64,000 bases of DNA from an uncultured Pelagibacteraceae bacterium (GCA_902612605.1 CACMDY010000001.1:372001-436000), one strand, 5' to 3'. Shown: positions 41,245-50,427, counted from the stretch's first letter. Notes: generated by a model from the sequence alone, not told the origin. Translations and numbers: made by a program.

Positions 41245-41977
41245 ATATCAGATTTTAGTAGAATACGAAGGTACTTTATACAATGGTTGGCAAATTCAAA
41301 ACAAAGGTAAGTCAATCCAGGAAAATATTGAGATTGTCTTATCTAAATTACTTAAAGAAAAAATAAAAATTTACGGGTCTGGACGAACAGATACAGGAGT
41401 TCATGCCAAAGAGCAATCGGCACACTTTGATACTAAAAATAAAATTATTCAAAAAGATAAACTAATAAATTCACTAAACTTCTTTTTAAATAAAAAAAAA
41501 ATATCTATTTTGAAAATAAAGAAAAAAAATAAACTTTTTCATTCAAGATATTCTGCAAAAGAAAGAAGGTATATGTATTTAATAAGAAATGATGCCTCTC
41601 CTTCTGTTATTAATTTTAACAGAGAGTGGCATATTAAAAAAAAAATTGATGTTGAATTGATGAAAAAGGGGGCAAAAAAATTAATTGGAACTCATGATTT
41701 TTCAACGTTTAGAGCATCTAATTGTGCCGCAAAAAGTCCAGTAAGAACAATGAAGAAGATAAAAATAATCAAAGTTAAAAATGTTATAAAAATTCAATTT
41801 GTGTCAAAATCATTTCTTAAGAGTCAAGTTAGATCCATAGTTGGTTCACTCAAATACCTTGGTGAAAATAAATGGAACTTAAAAAAATTTACCAGTATAT
41901 TTAAATCAAAATCTAGAAAAAATTGTGCACCTATTGCGCCTGCACATGGTTTATATCTTGAGAAAATTATTTATTAG
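41237..41977 (+). CDS. truA: tRNA pseudouridine(38-40) synthase
   Basis: Modifies U38-40 in tRNA anticodon arms. Typical opening YQILVEYEGTLYNGWQIQ, catalytic Asp in GSGRTDTGVHAKEQ, later RYMYLIRN and the closing FLKSQVRSIVGSLKYLG. 246 aa. The start is GTG at 41237, inside the end of fmt; no nearby ATG would keep the first strand. The 3' end overlaps the SET gene convergently by 11 nt. Confidence 0.94.
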   Translation: MNRYQILVEYEGTLYNGWQIQNKGKSIQENIEIVLSKLLKEKIKIYGSGRTDTGVHAKEQSAHFDTKNKIIQKDKLINSLNFFLNKKKISILKIKKKNKLFHSRYSAKERRYMYLIRNDASPSVINFNREWHIKKKIDVELMKKGAKKLIGTHDFSTFRASNCAAKSPVRTMKKIKIIKVKNVIKIQFVSKSFLKSQVRSIVGSLKYLGENKWNLKKFTSIFKSKSRKNCAPIAPAHGLYLEKIIY

Positions 41978-42428
41978 ATCTTTTTTTTTTCTTTTTTATT
42001 CTCCATCTTGATCCTTCTCTGACTATATAACCACAACAATTTTTGGAGCCACACTTACAAGGAAAATCCTTATAGTTTTCATCAAAACTAAACCCATAAT
42101 CATAAGTTAGTTCCTCATTTTTATTTATATCTTTAATAGAACTAATCCATAATTTTAAACCTTTGCCTTCAACTTCGCAGTTTGGATCACAAGAGTGATT
42201 AATAAGTCTTGCAGTATTGTAAGTAAAATCACCGTCTAAATCATATCTATTATTTAAGTTAAAAAGATAAATCGCTTTATCATTGTCAAATTTTGGATTA
42301 TTTTCAGTTTGTTTTTTTGTAATTATTTTACCTGTGTAGTAAATAATCTTAGTTCCTTTTCTTATATTTTTAGATGCAAACAGTCCCCTGTTATCAATAT
42401 TTGACGATTTTTGTTTATATAGTTTCAT
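41967..42428 (-). CDS. SET-domain protein (lysine methyltransferase-like) with post-SET cysteines
   Basis: 153 aa, nearly all SET domain, a fold mainly known from eukaryotic histone methyltransferases. Motifs: NRGLFASKNIRKGTKIIYYTG, the SAM/active-site knot RLINHSCDPNC (74-84), ELTYDYGF (106-113, catalytic Tyr) and a post-SET-like CKCGSKNCCGYI (C124, C126, C131, C132). A Lys/Arg-rich tail follows and may bind nucleic acid. It lies 2 nt downstream of the deacetylase-like gene, so both probably act in one operon. The protein substrate is unknown. Confidence 0.86.
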   Translation of the reverse strand: MKLYKQKSSNIDNRGLFASKNIRKGTKIIYYTGKIITKKQTENNPKFDNDKAIYLFNLNNRYDLDGDFTYNTARLINHSCDPNCEVEGKGLKLWISSIKDINKNEELTYDYGFSFDENYKDFPCKCGSKNCCGYIVREGSRWRIKKKKKRSNK

Positions 42429-42430
42429 GA

Positions 42431-43360
42431 TTATTTATTTTCCGACTCGATTAATGCATTTACATGGTAATTAGCACTTTCAGCAAGTGCTTTTAGGTCG
42501 TATCCACCTTCTAATAAAGATACTACTTTCCCGTTAGTAAATTTATTAGTGGCTTTTAGTGTTCTTCTTGTTATTTCATAAAAATCTTTGGATGAAAGTT
42601 CAAATTGAGCTAATGGATCGTTCTTGTGAGCATCAAAGCCAGCAGAAAAGATTAGGTAATCAGGCTTATATTCAATTAACCTATCTAAAACTCTATCATA
42701 AGCATTAAAATACTCTTCAGAATTTGTGCCAGCAGGAAGAGGTATATTAAGAGAATTATTATACTTTCCCTTGTCTTTTTCTGAGCCACCACCTGGATAA
42801 AATGGATATTGATGTGTTGATATATAAAGTGAATTTTTGTTGTCATACATTACATCATAATTTCCATTTCCCCAATGAACATCAAAATCTACACATGCAA
42901 TTCTTTTATAATTATATTTTTTTATTAAATAATTAACAGCAACACCTGCATTAGAAATACAGCAAAAGCCCATTGATTTGTTTTTTTCAGCATGATGTCC
43001 TGGTGGTCGTACTACACAAAATGCATTTTTATATTTTTTATTCTCAATCCCATCTATTGCACTTATAGCTGATCCTGCAGCTTGAAACACTGCATCCTTA
43101 CTTCCAGGCGATACAACAGTATCACCATCTAAAAAATTTAAGCCACTTTTAGGAAATGAATCTTTTAAATTATTAATATAATCTTCAGCATGTGTCATAT
43201 TAAGAATATCATTAGGAACAACATCTGGCTTATCCCAAAGCAGTCCTTTATTCTTTTTTAAAGTATCAATTATTGAAACTACTCTCTTCGGTTGCTCTGG
43301 ATGACCATCGCCTGTTATATGTTTTTCTGAAGATTCAGATGTTATAATTGCAGTTTTCAA
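42431..43360 (-). CDS. Histone-deacetylase-family amidohydrolase
   Basis: 309 aa zinc hydrolase of the arginase/deacetylase fold. Active-site His pair in RPPGHHAEK (H122, H123), zinc ligands in CVDFDVHWGNG (D160, H162) and SAGFDAHKNDPL (D243), and the closing LLEGGYDL with its glycine-rich turn. Bacterial relatives are annotated as acetoin-utilisation proteins, acetylpolyamine amidohydrolases or class II deacetylases; the HPEQPKR opening fits the last group. Overlaps dapE by 4 nt and is followed 2 nt later by the SET gene. Substrate may be acetyl-lysine in proteins or a small acetylated amine. Confidence 0.88.
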   Translation of the reverse strand: MKTAIITSESSEKHITGDGHPEQPKRVVSIIDTLKKNKGLLWDKPDVVPNDILNMTHAEDYINNLKDSFPKSGLNFLDGDTVVSPGSKDAVFQAAGSAISAIDGIENKKYKNAFCVVRPPGHHAEKNKSMGFCCISNAGVAVNYLIKKYNYKRIACVDFDVHWGNGNYDVMYDNKNSLYISTHQYPFYPGGGSEKDKGKYNNSLNIPLPAGTNSEEYFNAYDRVLDRLIEYKPDYLIFSAGFDAHKNDPLAQFELSSKDFYEITRRTLKATNKFTNGKVVSLLEGGYDLKALAESANYHVNALIESENK

Positions 43361-44499
43361 GCGAAATAATTATGTAAAATGTTCTTATAAATCTTAGTTA
43401 ACTTTTTTAAATCTGAGATCGATGTTCTTTCATTAACCATATGAATAGTATTATTTCTTAACCCAAGCTCAAGACGTGGTATTGAACCTAAAAATCTGCT
43501 GTCACTTGTGCCACCTCTACAATTTAATTTTGCATTGTTACCTGTAACTTTTTTTACAACTTTTTTTACCATATAAATTTCTTTATTTGGCTCTGTGTAG
43601 AATGCTTCTCCACTTACTTTAAAATCTATTTTGGTTTTGCAATTTTCTTTTTTTGCAACTGCATTAATAATTTTACTAAGTTTTTTTTTCAAAGATGTTG
43701 ATTTATAAGTTGAATTAAACCTAACATTAAATTTAGCACTTGCAGACTGTGGGACTACATTTTCAGATATATTATCCACATTCATTTTTGTAAATTCCAA
43801 ATTTGATGGTGGCATATACTTTGTTCCTTTGTCCAGCGTAACACTTTTTAGTTTAGATATTATTTTAGCAAGAGCAGTACATGGATTTATATATGTACCA
43901 TAAAATGCAGAGTGTCCACTTTTTCCATATACTGTTACTGTTCCATTCATAGAACCTCTTCTTCCAATTCTAATTTCATCCCCAACTGATTTATTTGATG
44001 ACGGTTCGCCTACTACCGAAAAATCAATTTTTTCTTTTTTTTTCTTTAAATATTTGATAACGGCTGGACAACCATGACCTGTAGTTTCTTCATCTGCCGT
44101 AATTATTATTGATATAGAACCTTTAAATTTTTTATTTTTAATAAAATTACTTACAGCACTTATCCAACATGCCACACTACCTTTCATGTCCTGGGATCCT
44201 CTTCCATATAAATATCCTTTTTTTACTACTGCTTTAAATGGCGGAAACTCCCAATTATTCAGGTTAGCAACAACATCTGTGTGACCCAAATAATTAATGT
44301 TAGGTTTTGATTTACCAAATTTTGCATATAAATTTAATGCGGGTTTATCACCTGTGCCTTTTGATTTTATTATATGACATTTAAAACCTATTGATGAGAG
44401 TTTCCTTGAAAGGAAATTCATAATACCCTTATCTTCTGTTTTAATTGTTTGAAATTTTATTAGCTCCTGAGCTAACTTTAATTCATTATAAGTTTTCAT
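43357..44499 (-). CDS. dapE: Succinyl-diaminopimelate desuccinylase
   Basis: Binuclear zinc peptidase-family M20 enzyme of lysine/meso-DAP synthesis. Metal-site motifs: YLGHTDVV, GRGSQDMKGSVACWI, ADEETTGHG, VVGEPSS; dimerisation domain with RIGRRGSMNGTVTVYGKSGHSAF; closing RGGTSDSRF and GLRNNTIHMVNE. 380 aa. Follows dapD by 4 nt, giving adjacent steps of the succinylase branch. Confidence 0.95.
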   Translation of the reverse strand: MKTYNELKLAQELIKFQTIKTEDKGIMNFLSRKLSSIGFKCHIIKSKGTGDKPALNLYAKFGKSKPNINYLGHTDVVANLNNWEFPPFKAVVKKGYLYGRGSQDMKGSVACWISAVSNFIKNKKFKGSISIIITADEETTGHGCPAVIKYLKKKKEKIDFSVVGEPSSNKSVGDEIRIGRRGSMNGTVTVYGKSGHSAFYGTYINPCTALAKIISKLKSVTLDKGTKYMPPSNLEFTKMNVDNISENVVPQSASAKFNVRFNSTYKSTSLKKKLSKIINAVAKKENCKTKIDFKVSGEAFYTEPNKEIYMVKKVVKKVTGNNAKLNCRGGTSDSRFLGSIPRLELGLRNNTIHMVNERTSISDLKKLTKIYKNILHNYFA

Positions 44500-44503
44500 T
44501 AGT

Positions 44504-45331
44504 TTATTCTCTTAAAAGATCGTTAACAGATGTCTTTGATCTAGTTTTTTCATCAACTTGTTTAATTATTACTGCACAATATAAAGATGGTACTTGTGGA
44601 TTGTTTTTATCTGGTAAGGATCCTGGAACTACCACTGAGTAAGGTGGAATTTTTCCATAAGTTATTTCACCAGTTTTTCTATTAACAATTTTTGTTGATT
44701 GTCCAATATACATTCCCATACTTAGAACAGAGCCTTCTCCAACTATTACACCTTCTACTACCTCTGACATTGCTCCTAAGAAAACATTATCTTCAATAAT
44801 TGTTGGTAATGCTTGGGCTGGTTCTAATACTCCACCTACCCCAGTCCCGGCCGAGATATGACAATTTTTTCCAATCTGACAACAACTTCCTGCACGACTG
44901 AATGTATCCATCATAGTACCTTCGTCTATGTACGCTCCAATATTTACATAACATGGCATAAGAACAGCATTTTTTGCAACAAAGGAACCACGTCTTGCTG
45001 CTGTGTTGGGGACCATTCTGAAACCAGCTTTTTTAAAATCTTCATTCGTCCAGCCAGCAGTTTTACCTTTTAATAAGTGACTCTTATCTCTCCATGTTGA
45101 ATATGGCCCCGCCATGATATCCATTCCATGCATTCGAAAACTTAACATGATAGCTTTTTTTAGATGTTGATGAGTAACCCATTCACCATTGATCTTTTCA
45201 GCTACTCTTGCTTTTCCACTGTCTAGATCATCAATAATTTGATTAACAGCATCCTTTAAAGATTTATCTGAACTTTGGTTTACTTGGTCTTTATTTTCCC
45301 AAGCTTCATTTATAATTTTTTCAATACTCAT
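44504..45331 (-). CDS. dapD: Tetrahydrodipicolinate N-succinyltransferase
   Basis: Left-handed beta-helix acyltransferase using succinyl-CoA in the lysine/DAP pathway. 275 aa, with DLDSGKARVAEKINGEWVTHQHLKKAI at the N-terminal domain, RMVPNTAARRGSFVAKNAVLMPCYVNIGAYIDEGTMMDTFSR entering the hexapeptide coils, and EPAQALPTIIEDNVFLGAMSEVVEGVIVGEGSVLSMG. Trimeric in the family. Located 3 nt after the HAD gene and before dapE. Confidence 0.97.
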   Translation of the reverse strand: MSIEKIINEAWENKDQVNQSSDKSLKDAVNQIIDDLDSGKARVAEKINGEWVTHQHLKKAIMLSFRMHGMDIMAGPYSTWRDKSHLLKGKTAGWTNEDFKKAGFRMVPNTAARRGSFVAKNAVLMPCYVNIGAYIDEGTMMDTFSRAGSCCQIGKNCHISAGTGVGGVLEPAQALPTIIEDNVFLGAMSEVVEGVIVGEGSVLSMGMYIGQSTKIVNRKTGEITYGKIPPYSVVVPGSLPDKNNPQVPSLYCAVIIKQVDEKTRSKTSVNDLLRE

Positions 45332-45334
45332 AAT

Positions 45335-46006
45335 TTATGAGTTTTTTAATAACCTTATTTCTTTTAAAAATAAAGAGAGATTTTCGATTTTATAGTCGAT
45401 GTAATCTTTATCAGACTCTTTTTTACCCCAGTATTCATTATTGATAAGCCAAGCTGTTATAGTTCCCCGCTCTTTACCTATTGATAAATTTTTAGCTATA
45501 TCCTCAATATAAAGAGTTTCTTTTGGATTAATCTTAAATTTATCAACCATAAGATCAAAAGCTTTGGCTTCAGGTTTTGGGTGATATTTTGCGTCTACGA
45601 TATCAAATATATCTTTAAATTGGTCTTCAATACCAAGAGTTTTAACTATATTTTTTACGTGCGCTCTACTTCCGTTTGTAAATACGAATTTATTTAAATT
45701 TATGTTTTCAAGCTCATTTCTTAAAACAAGATCTTTTTCCATAAATGAAAGATCAATATCATGAACATACTCCAAAAATTCTTCCGGTGGTATATCATGA
45801 TGTATCATCAATCCATTTAAACTTGTGTTGTATTTGTGAAAATAATCTCTTTGTAATTCTTTGGCTCTTGTAAGGTCTAAGTTAAGTTTATCCGAAATAT
45901 ATTTTGTCATTCTCTTACTAACTTGGCCAAAAACTGCCTCTAAATCGTTATATAAAACACCATCACAGTCGAACAATATATTCTTTATATTTTTTAGATT
46001 ATTCAT
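45335..46006 (-). CDS. HAD-superfamily hydrolase, pyrimidine 5'-nucleotidase type
   Basis: 223 aa phosphatase with HAD motif I FDCDGVLYND (nucleophile Asp), motif II FTNGS, a conserved Lys in YHPKPEAKAFDLM, and motif III YIEDIAKNLSIGKERGTITAWL. The segment order and the LDLTRAKELQRDYFHKYNTSLNGLM cap match the pyrimidine 5'-nucleotidase (SDT1-like) group that sits between argB and dapD in many alphaproteobacteria. Substrate may be UMP/CMP or another phosphate ester. Overlaps argB by 4 nt. Confidence 0.87.
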   Translation of the reverse strand: MNNLKNIKNILFDCDGVLYNDLEAVFGQVSKRMTKYISDKLNLDLTRAKELQRDYFHKYNTSLNGLMIHHDIPPEEFLEYVHDIDLSFMEKDLVLRNELENINLNKFVFTNGSRAHVKNIVKTLGIEDQFKDIFDIVDAKYHPKPEAKAFDLMVDKFKINPKETLYIEDIAKNLSIGKERGTITAWLINNEYWGKKESDKDYIDYKIENLSLFLKEIRLLKNS

Positions 46007-46854
46007 TTTCTTATTAATGTTCCTGCACCATTATCAGAAAATAACTCAAATAGTATTGAATGTGGTTTTCTCCCATCAACAATAACAACGCCTCTAACAC
46101 CATTAGATATTGCATCTAAACAAGTATTTATTTTTGGTATCATGCCTCCAGATATAATATTATTTTTTAACATCTCGTTAGCTCTGTTGAGATTAATTTC
46201 AGATATTAGTTTTTGATTTTCATCAAGAACTCCTTCAACATCTGTCATTAAAAGAAGTCGCCTAGCATTGATCTCTTTTGCGATTGAACCTGCCGCGACA
46301 TCTGCATTAATATTGTAAATTCTACCATCATCACCCACTCCTAAAGGGACAACAATAGGAATTAGTTTATTACTAATAAAATTTAATATTTTATCTTTAT
46401 TAATTTTTTTTGGTGTGCCGACATATCCCAATTCTTTACTTTCAGGAATAATATTAATTACATTATTTTCTTTAGGTGATATTGAACAAACATTAGTGTT
46501 TTTAGATTTTAATTCATGTAAAATCTCTAAATTAAGCTCTAGTAAAGCTTCTTCTATATATCTTATTGTTTTTTCGTCTGAAACCCTAAGTCCTTTGATA
46601 AATCTTGTTTCAATATTATTTTCATCTAATTTTTTTTTAATATTTTTACCTCCACCATGAACAACTATTGCTGATAAACCAATTTTGTTTATTACTGAAA
46701 TATCTTCTATGAACTGATTAAATAGTTTTTTATCTAATAAAACAGATCCACCACATTTAATTACTATTACCTCAGACTGATATTTGTTTATATATTTTTC
46801 AACCTCATTAATATTCGGCCCATCTGCTGGAATAATCTTATCTAATTCCATCAA
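46003..46854 (-). CDS. argB: Acetylglutamate kinase
   Basis: Second step of arginine synthesis: phosphorylates N-acetylglutamate. Amino-acid kinase fold: VIVIKCGGSVLLDKKL, VVHGGGKNIKKKLDEN, FIKGLRVSDEKTI, INADVAAGSIAKEINARRLLLMTDVEGVLD, and SGGMIPKINTCLDAISNGVRGVVIVDG. 283 aa; the N-terminal helix (about 1-25) is the extension seen in arginine-sensitive hexameric enzymes, so feedback inhibition is plausible. Lies directly after yidC. The usual alphaproteobacterial engB (yihA) gene between yidC and argB is absent. Confidence 0.96.
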   Translation of the reverse strand: MMELDKIIPADGPNINEVEKYINKYQSEVIVIKCGGSVLLDKKLFNQFIEDISVINKIGLSAIVVHGGGKNIKKKLDENNIETRFIKGLRVSDEKTIRYIEEALLELNLEILHELKSKNTNVCSISPKENNVINIIPESKELGYVGTPKKINKDKILNFISNKLIPIVVPLGVGDDGRIYNINADVAAGSIAKEINARRLLLMTDVEGVLDENQKLISEINLNRANEMLKNNIISGGMIPKINTCLDAISNGVRGVVIVDGRKPHSILFELFSDNGAGTLIRK

Positions 46855-48537
46855 TTAAACTGTTTTAACTGAAGTTCTCTTCATAATTACATATTGTTGT
46901 GCCATTGTAAGCACGTTATTAATTGTCCAATATATAACTAATCCTGATGGAAAAGGTGCCAGTATTACTGTTAAGAATACTGGAAAAAACATAAATATTT
47001 TTTGCTGAATTGGATCTGGTGGTGTTGGATTAAGTTTTTGTTGCATCCACATTGTTACACCCATTGCTACCGGCCAAGCGCCAATAATTAAAAATGATGG
47101 TACATCATATGGCAACAAACCAAATAGATTAAATAAACTTGTAGGATCTCTTTCACTTAGATCATGTATCCAACCAAAAAAAGGCTGATGTCTCATTTCA
47201 ATTGTAACAAACAACATTTTGTAAATTGCAAAAAAGAATGGTATTTGAATTAAAATAGGCAAACATCCACTTACAGGATTCACCTTCTCTCTTTTGTAAA
47301 GAGCCATCATTTCTTGCTGTAGCTTCATTTTATCTTCCTTATGAAGCTCTTTAAGCCTTACCATTTCGGGTTGAAGAACTTTCATTTTTGCCATTGATCT
47401 AAATGAGTAATTAGCGAGAGGAAAAAATAAAATTCTTATACAAGCAGTAATTAATATAATTGCAATTCCATAGTTACCAGTTAATTTGAAGAAATAATCT
47501 GATATTAAAAATATTGGTTTAGTTAAAAAATATAGGAAACCCCAATCAATTGCTAAATCAAACTTATTAATATTTAGTTTTTCAGCATAACCATCAACAA
47601 CATCCACTTCTTTTGCTGCAATAATCACTTTTACCTGATTAGTTTTACTTTCATTAGCTCTGACTTCTGTTGCAGTAGTCTCTATGAAGTTAGCTTTAAA
47701 TTTATTTTTATAATCAAAATCTGATCTAAAACTTTTATTACTTTCTGGGATTAAACTTGTTATCCAATATTTATCTGTAATACCCATCCATCCTTTGTTA
47801 GCATTTACAGAGTACTTCTTGTCTTTAATGTCATCGTAATCTTCTTCAACAAGATTATCATCAAAAACACCTAATAAACCTTCATGTAATATATAAAAAT
47901 CAGTTACATCAGGAGCCAGATTTCTAATAATCTGTCCGTAGGGATAAAAGTTATAAGTATTTTGAGTATTATTCGTAATTTTTTGATTAACAGTAAATAA
48001 AAATTTATCATCTATACTAATTTCTTTCTCAAAAGTCATATTCTGTCCATTATCCCATACTAATTTAATTGGATTTTTTGGTGTTAGTAATTTATTGCCG
48101 ATAATTTCCCATTTTGTTTTTGAATTAGGAACTTCAATATTTTTATTATTTATAGCCCAACCTGTTTCTATATAATAACCATTTTCAGATTCTTTAGGAT
48201 TAAGCAAAACTACATTTTCATCAGAGTCTAAAGTTTCAGTATATTTCTTAAAAATCAGGTCATCGATTAATGATCCTTCTAGAGAAATAGAACCTTTAAT
48301 ATTTTCATTTTCAAAAAGTATCCTTTCAACTTTGTTAATTGCATCCGATCTAGAGATTTTATTATTTTCAATATTTTGCTCTATTTTTGGTGCTTCGTTT
48401 AGTTGAAGATTGTTCTTATTTTGATCATTATTAGTTACCTGCTTTGGATCAGGACTTGGTGGAGCAAAAAATAATCCATAGAGAATTATTACTGCTGCGC
48501 TTAATGAAATTGCTGCTATTACGTTTCTTGTGTCCAT
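46855..48537 (-). CDS. yidC: Membrane protein insertase YidC
   Basis: Inserts and folds inner-membrane proteins, alone or with SecYEG. 560 aa: N-terminal signal-anchor helix (residues 5-25, AAISLSAAVIILYGLFFAPP), a large periplasmic beta domain (about 60-335), then the conserved five-helix core with NYGIAIILITACIRILFFPLANYSFRSMAKMK, LKELHKEDKMKLQQEMMALYKREKVNPVSGCLPILIQIPFFFAIY and the final YWTINNVLTMAQQYVIMKR. The hydrophilic-groove Arg (ACIRILFFPL) is kept. One-base overlap with yidD. Confidence 0.97.
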   Translation of the reverse strand: MDTRNVIAAISLSAAVIILYGLFFAPPSPDPKQVTNNDQNKNNLQLNEAPKIEQNIENNKISRSDAINKVERILFENENIKGSISLEGSLIDDLIFKKYTETLDSDENVVLLNPKESENGYYIETGWAINNKNIEVPNSKTKWEIIGNKLLTPKNPIKLVWDNGQNMTFEKEISIDDKFLFTVNQKITNNTQNTYNFYPYGQIIRNLAPDVTDFYILHEGLLGVFDDNLVEEDYDDIKDKKYSVNANKGWMGITDKYWITSLIPESNKSFRSDFDYKNKFKANFIETTATEVRANESKTNQVKVIIAAKEVDVVDGYAEKLNINKFDLAIDWGFLYFLTKPIFLISDYFFKLTGNYGIAIILITACIRILFFPLANYSFRSMAKMKVLQPEMVRLKELHKEDKMKLQQEMMALYKREKVNPVSGCLPILIQIPFFFAIYKMLFVTIEMRHQPFFGWIHDLSERDPTSLFNLFGLLPYDVPSFLIIGAWPVAMGVTMWMQQKLNPTPPDPIQQKIFMFFPVFLTVILAPFPSGLVIYWTINNVLTMAQQYVIMKRTSVKTV

Positions 48538-48776
48538 TATTTTATATTCTTTTTCTTTACCGGATCATACCCATGTCCTCCTCCCAAAATTCTTATAGGA
48601 TGACAAGTTAAAATTCTTTTAGTGCCTTTGTAACAACCTTTCAAAACGCCATATTCATTTAAACTATCAATAAAATATTCTGAACAGGTTGGAAGATATC
48701 TACAATTATTACCTAGAACAGGTGAAATGAAATATTTATAAAATTTAATTAAATATATTAGTCCTTTTTTAATCAT
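48537..48776 (-). CDS. yidD: Membrane protein insertion efficiency factor YidD
   Basis: Small membrane-associated protein (79 aa) that assists YidC-dependent insertion. Family pattern: LIKFYKYFISPVLGNNCRYLPTCSEYFIDSL with the conserved CRYxPTCSxY, then KRILTCHPIRILGGGHGYDPV. Sits between rnpA (2 nt) and yidC (overlap 1 nt), the standard arrangement. Confidence 0.96.
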   Translation of the reverse strand: MIKKGLIYLIKFYKYFISPVLGNNCRYLPTCSEYFIDSLNEYGVLKGCYKGTKRILTCHPIRILGGGHGYDPVKKKNIK

Positions 48777-48778
48777 AA

Positions 48779-49120
48779 CTATCTAATTTTTTTTAACTCA
48801 CTAAAAAGTTTTATCTTAATAAAATTATACTCATCTTCTAAAACAGATTTTCTAGCAATTAATAAGTAACTATAGTTAAGATTAATTTTAACTTTTTTTA
48901 AAGCTTCATTCATCATATTTCTTAATCTTCTTTTAATTTTATTTCTTATAACAGCTGTACCAATCTTTTTTTTTGTAATAAAACTTATATTAAAATATCT
49001 ATTACTTTTATTTTCTAATCTCCTGTAAAAAATTGTTGAATATCTATTTGAAATTTTTTTACCATTTAAAATAAATTTAAAATCTTCATTTTTGGATAAA
49101 CTTTTTAATTTAACCTGCAT
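48779..49120 (-). CDS. rnpA: Ribonuclease P protein component
   Basis: Protein cofactor of RNase P, maturing tRNA 5' ends. 113 aa, basic, with the family signature as AVIRNKIKRRLRNMMNEAL preceded by ITKKKIGTA. N-terminal LSKNEDFKFILNGKK matches the first helix. Begins in a TAATG overlap with the rpmH stop, so it is translated from the rpmH message. Confidence 0.95.
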   Translation of the reverse strand: MQVKLKSLSKNEDFKFILNGKKISNRYSTIFYRRLENKSNRYFNISFITKKKIGTAVIRNKIKRRLRNMMNEALKKVKINLNYSYLLIARKSVLEDEYNFIKIKLFSELKKIR

Positions 49121-49254
49121 TAAACAGTGAGTTTTTTTCTACCCTTACTTCTTCTTCTTCTAATTAGTTTTCTTCCACCTTTGGTCTTCATTTTAGACCT
49201 AAAACCATGCCTTCTTTTTCTCACTTTTTTACTAGGTTGATATGTACGTTTCAT
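49120..49254 (-). CDS. rpmH: 50S ribosomal protein L34
   Basis: 44 aa, too short for the ORF track. Product starts [18 protein letters not shown] and continues [24 protein letters not shown], which is unmistakable L34. First gene of the long minus-strand operon running to the SET gene; overlaps rnpA by one base. Divergent from the VTT-domain gene with 84 nt between starts, where the operon promoter probably lies. Confidence 0.98.
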   Translation of the reverse strand: MKRTYQPSKKVRKRRHGFRSKMKTKGGRKLIRRRRSKGRKKLTV

Positions 49255-49338
49255 ATTAAGGCTTCTTTTTTGTTAAATTTCGGTAGTTATACAATTTAAT
49301 GTATATAAGTACAGCGATTTTTAATAAATTAGAACAAA

Positions 49339-50052
49339 ATGGAAAATGAAAATAAATTAAAAATTATTCTCGGTATTATATATCTTTCGATAGTTACTGG
49401 CTTTTTGTTGCTTTTTTTTAGCTATTTCTCATTTGACGACTTTTCAAGTTTTGAACTTATAAAAAATAATAGAAACAAATTAAATGATATCAAAAATTCC
49501 AATCTTTTAATTGCTGGTATATTATTTTTTATTGGAGTGATTATTTGGGTTATGCTCTTAGGATTTGGTTCACCAGTTTTTTTAGTTGGAGGATTTGTAT
49601 TTGGGAAATGGATTGGAACAATTCTTATTGTGTTTGGTTTGTCAATTGGAGCAACTCTTTTATACATCAGCGCAAATTATTTTTTTAAAGATTTAATTAA
49701 AAAAAAATTTTCATCTAAGTTTTCTAATCTTACTGAAAAATTTAAAGAGAATGAATTTACTTTTTTCCTGATATATAGATTTGTTGGTGGAATACCTTTC
49801 TTTATCTCAAACATTTTGCCAACATTATTTAATGTTAGAATTAAAAATTTCTTTTTAGGATCTGTTATTGGAATGACCCCCCAGTTATTTGTTGGAGCCT
49901 CACTTGGTGCAGGCCTAAACAAAGTTATTGAAAACAATCAAGAACTTCCAAGTATATTTGATATAATTTTAACTCCAGACATTTATGTACCTGTAATTGG
50001 CATGATAATCTTACTTATAACTGGATTTATAATTAAAAAAAAATTCTACTAA
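49339..50052 (+). CDS. TVP38/TMEM64 (VTT-domain) family membrane protein
   Basis: 237 aa inner-membrane protein with about five to six helices. The VTT/DedA-like core is visible: LGFGSPVFLVGGFVFGKWIGTILIVFGLSIGATLLYISANYFF, then FLIYRFVGGIPFFISNILPTLFNVRIKNFFLGSVIGMTPQLFVGASLGAGL with the re-entrant Gly-rich loop and conserved Arg. The family is related to DedA, some members of which flip polyprenyl phosphates or phospholipids; function here is unassigned. tRNA-Thr ends 4 nt beyond its stop on the other strand. Confidence 0.88.
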   Translation: MENENKLKIILGIIYLSIVTGFLLLFFSYFSFDDFSSFELIKNNRNKLNDIKNSNLLIAGILFFIGVIIWVMLLGFGSPVFLVGGFVFGKWIGTILIVFGLSIGATLLYISANYFFKDLIKKKFSSKFSNLTEKFKENEFTFFLIYRFVGGIPFFISNILPTLFNVRIKNFFLGSVIGMTPQLFVGASLGAGLNKVIENNQELPSIFDIILTPDIYVPVIGMIILLITGFIIKKKFY

Positions 50053-50056
50053 TAAC

Positions 50057-50130
50057 TGGTGCCCTCACCCAGAATTGAACTGGAAACTCATCCTTACCAT
50101 GGATGTGTTATACCATTTAACTATAAGGGC
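50057..50130 (-). tRNA. tRNA-Thr (anticodon GGT)
   Basis: Acceptor GCCCTTA pairs with TGAGGGC (one G-U), A discriminator, encoded CCA. D arm TAGTTAAATGGTATAAC; anticodon stem CATCC/GGATG with loop ATGGTAA, so GGT reads ACU/ACC. T arm reads CCAGTTCAATTCTGG. 74 nt including CCA. Position 32 is A, less common than a pyrimidine. Confidence 0.92.
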
Positions 50131-50224
50131 AATTTTTAGTTAAATTAGTGTATAAAATTGTTTTTTTCAAATAATTGCCTTAATTTTTTACGAAAATCGG
50201 TTATATCTAAATTAGGTTAATGAT

Positions 50225-50422
50225 ATGGGAATTCACTACGATTATAAATCGACAAGAGGAGCTAAGGCTATGGAGAAACAGGCTAAAAGAGAAAAAAAGC
50301 TTGCTGAAAAAAGAGCAAAAAAAATAGCCAAACAAGGTGAACCCAAAACTCCAGAGGATAAAACAATACCGATCGATCAAATAATAACTTTGGATCATCT
50401 TACCAATCCAGACAAAAAGTAA
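50225..50422 (+). CDS. Small basic protein, 65 aa (unknown)
   Basis: Begins MGIHYDYKSTRGAKAMEKQAKREKK and continues as a charged, probably helical Lys/Glu/Ala stretch, then a Pro-rich tail ending with DHLTNPDKK. No membrane segment, no Cys. First of a tight run (65 aa, 33 aa, dcd, murA), with 5 nt to the next frame. The opening looks like a conserved sequence and not a random frame, but I cannot name a function. RNA or ribosome association would be a guess from charge alone. Confidence 0.75.
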   Translation: MGIHYDYKSTRGAKAMEKQAKREKKLAEKRAKKIAKQGEPKTPEDKTIPIDQIITLDHLTNPDKK

Positions 50423-50427
50423 TCAAG

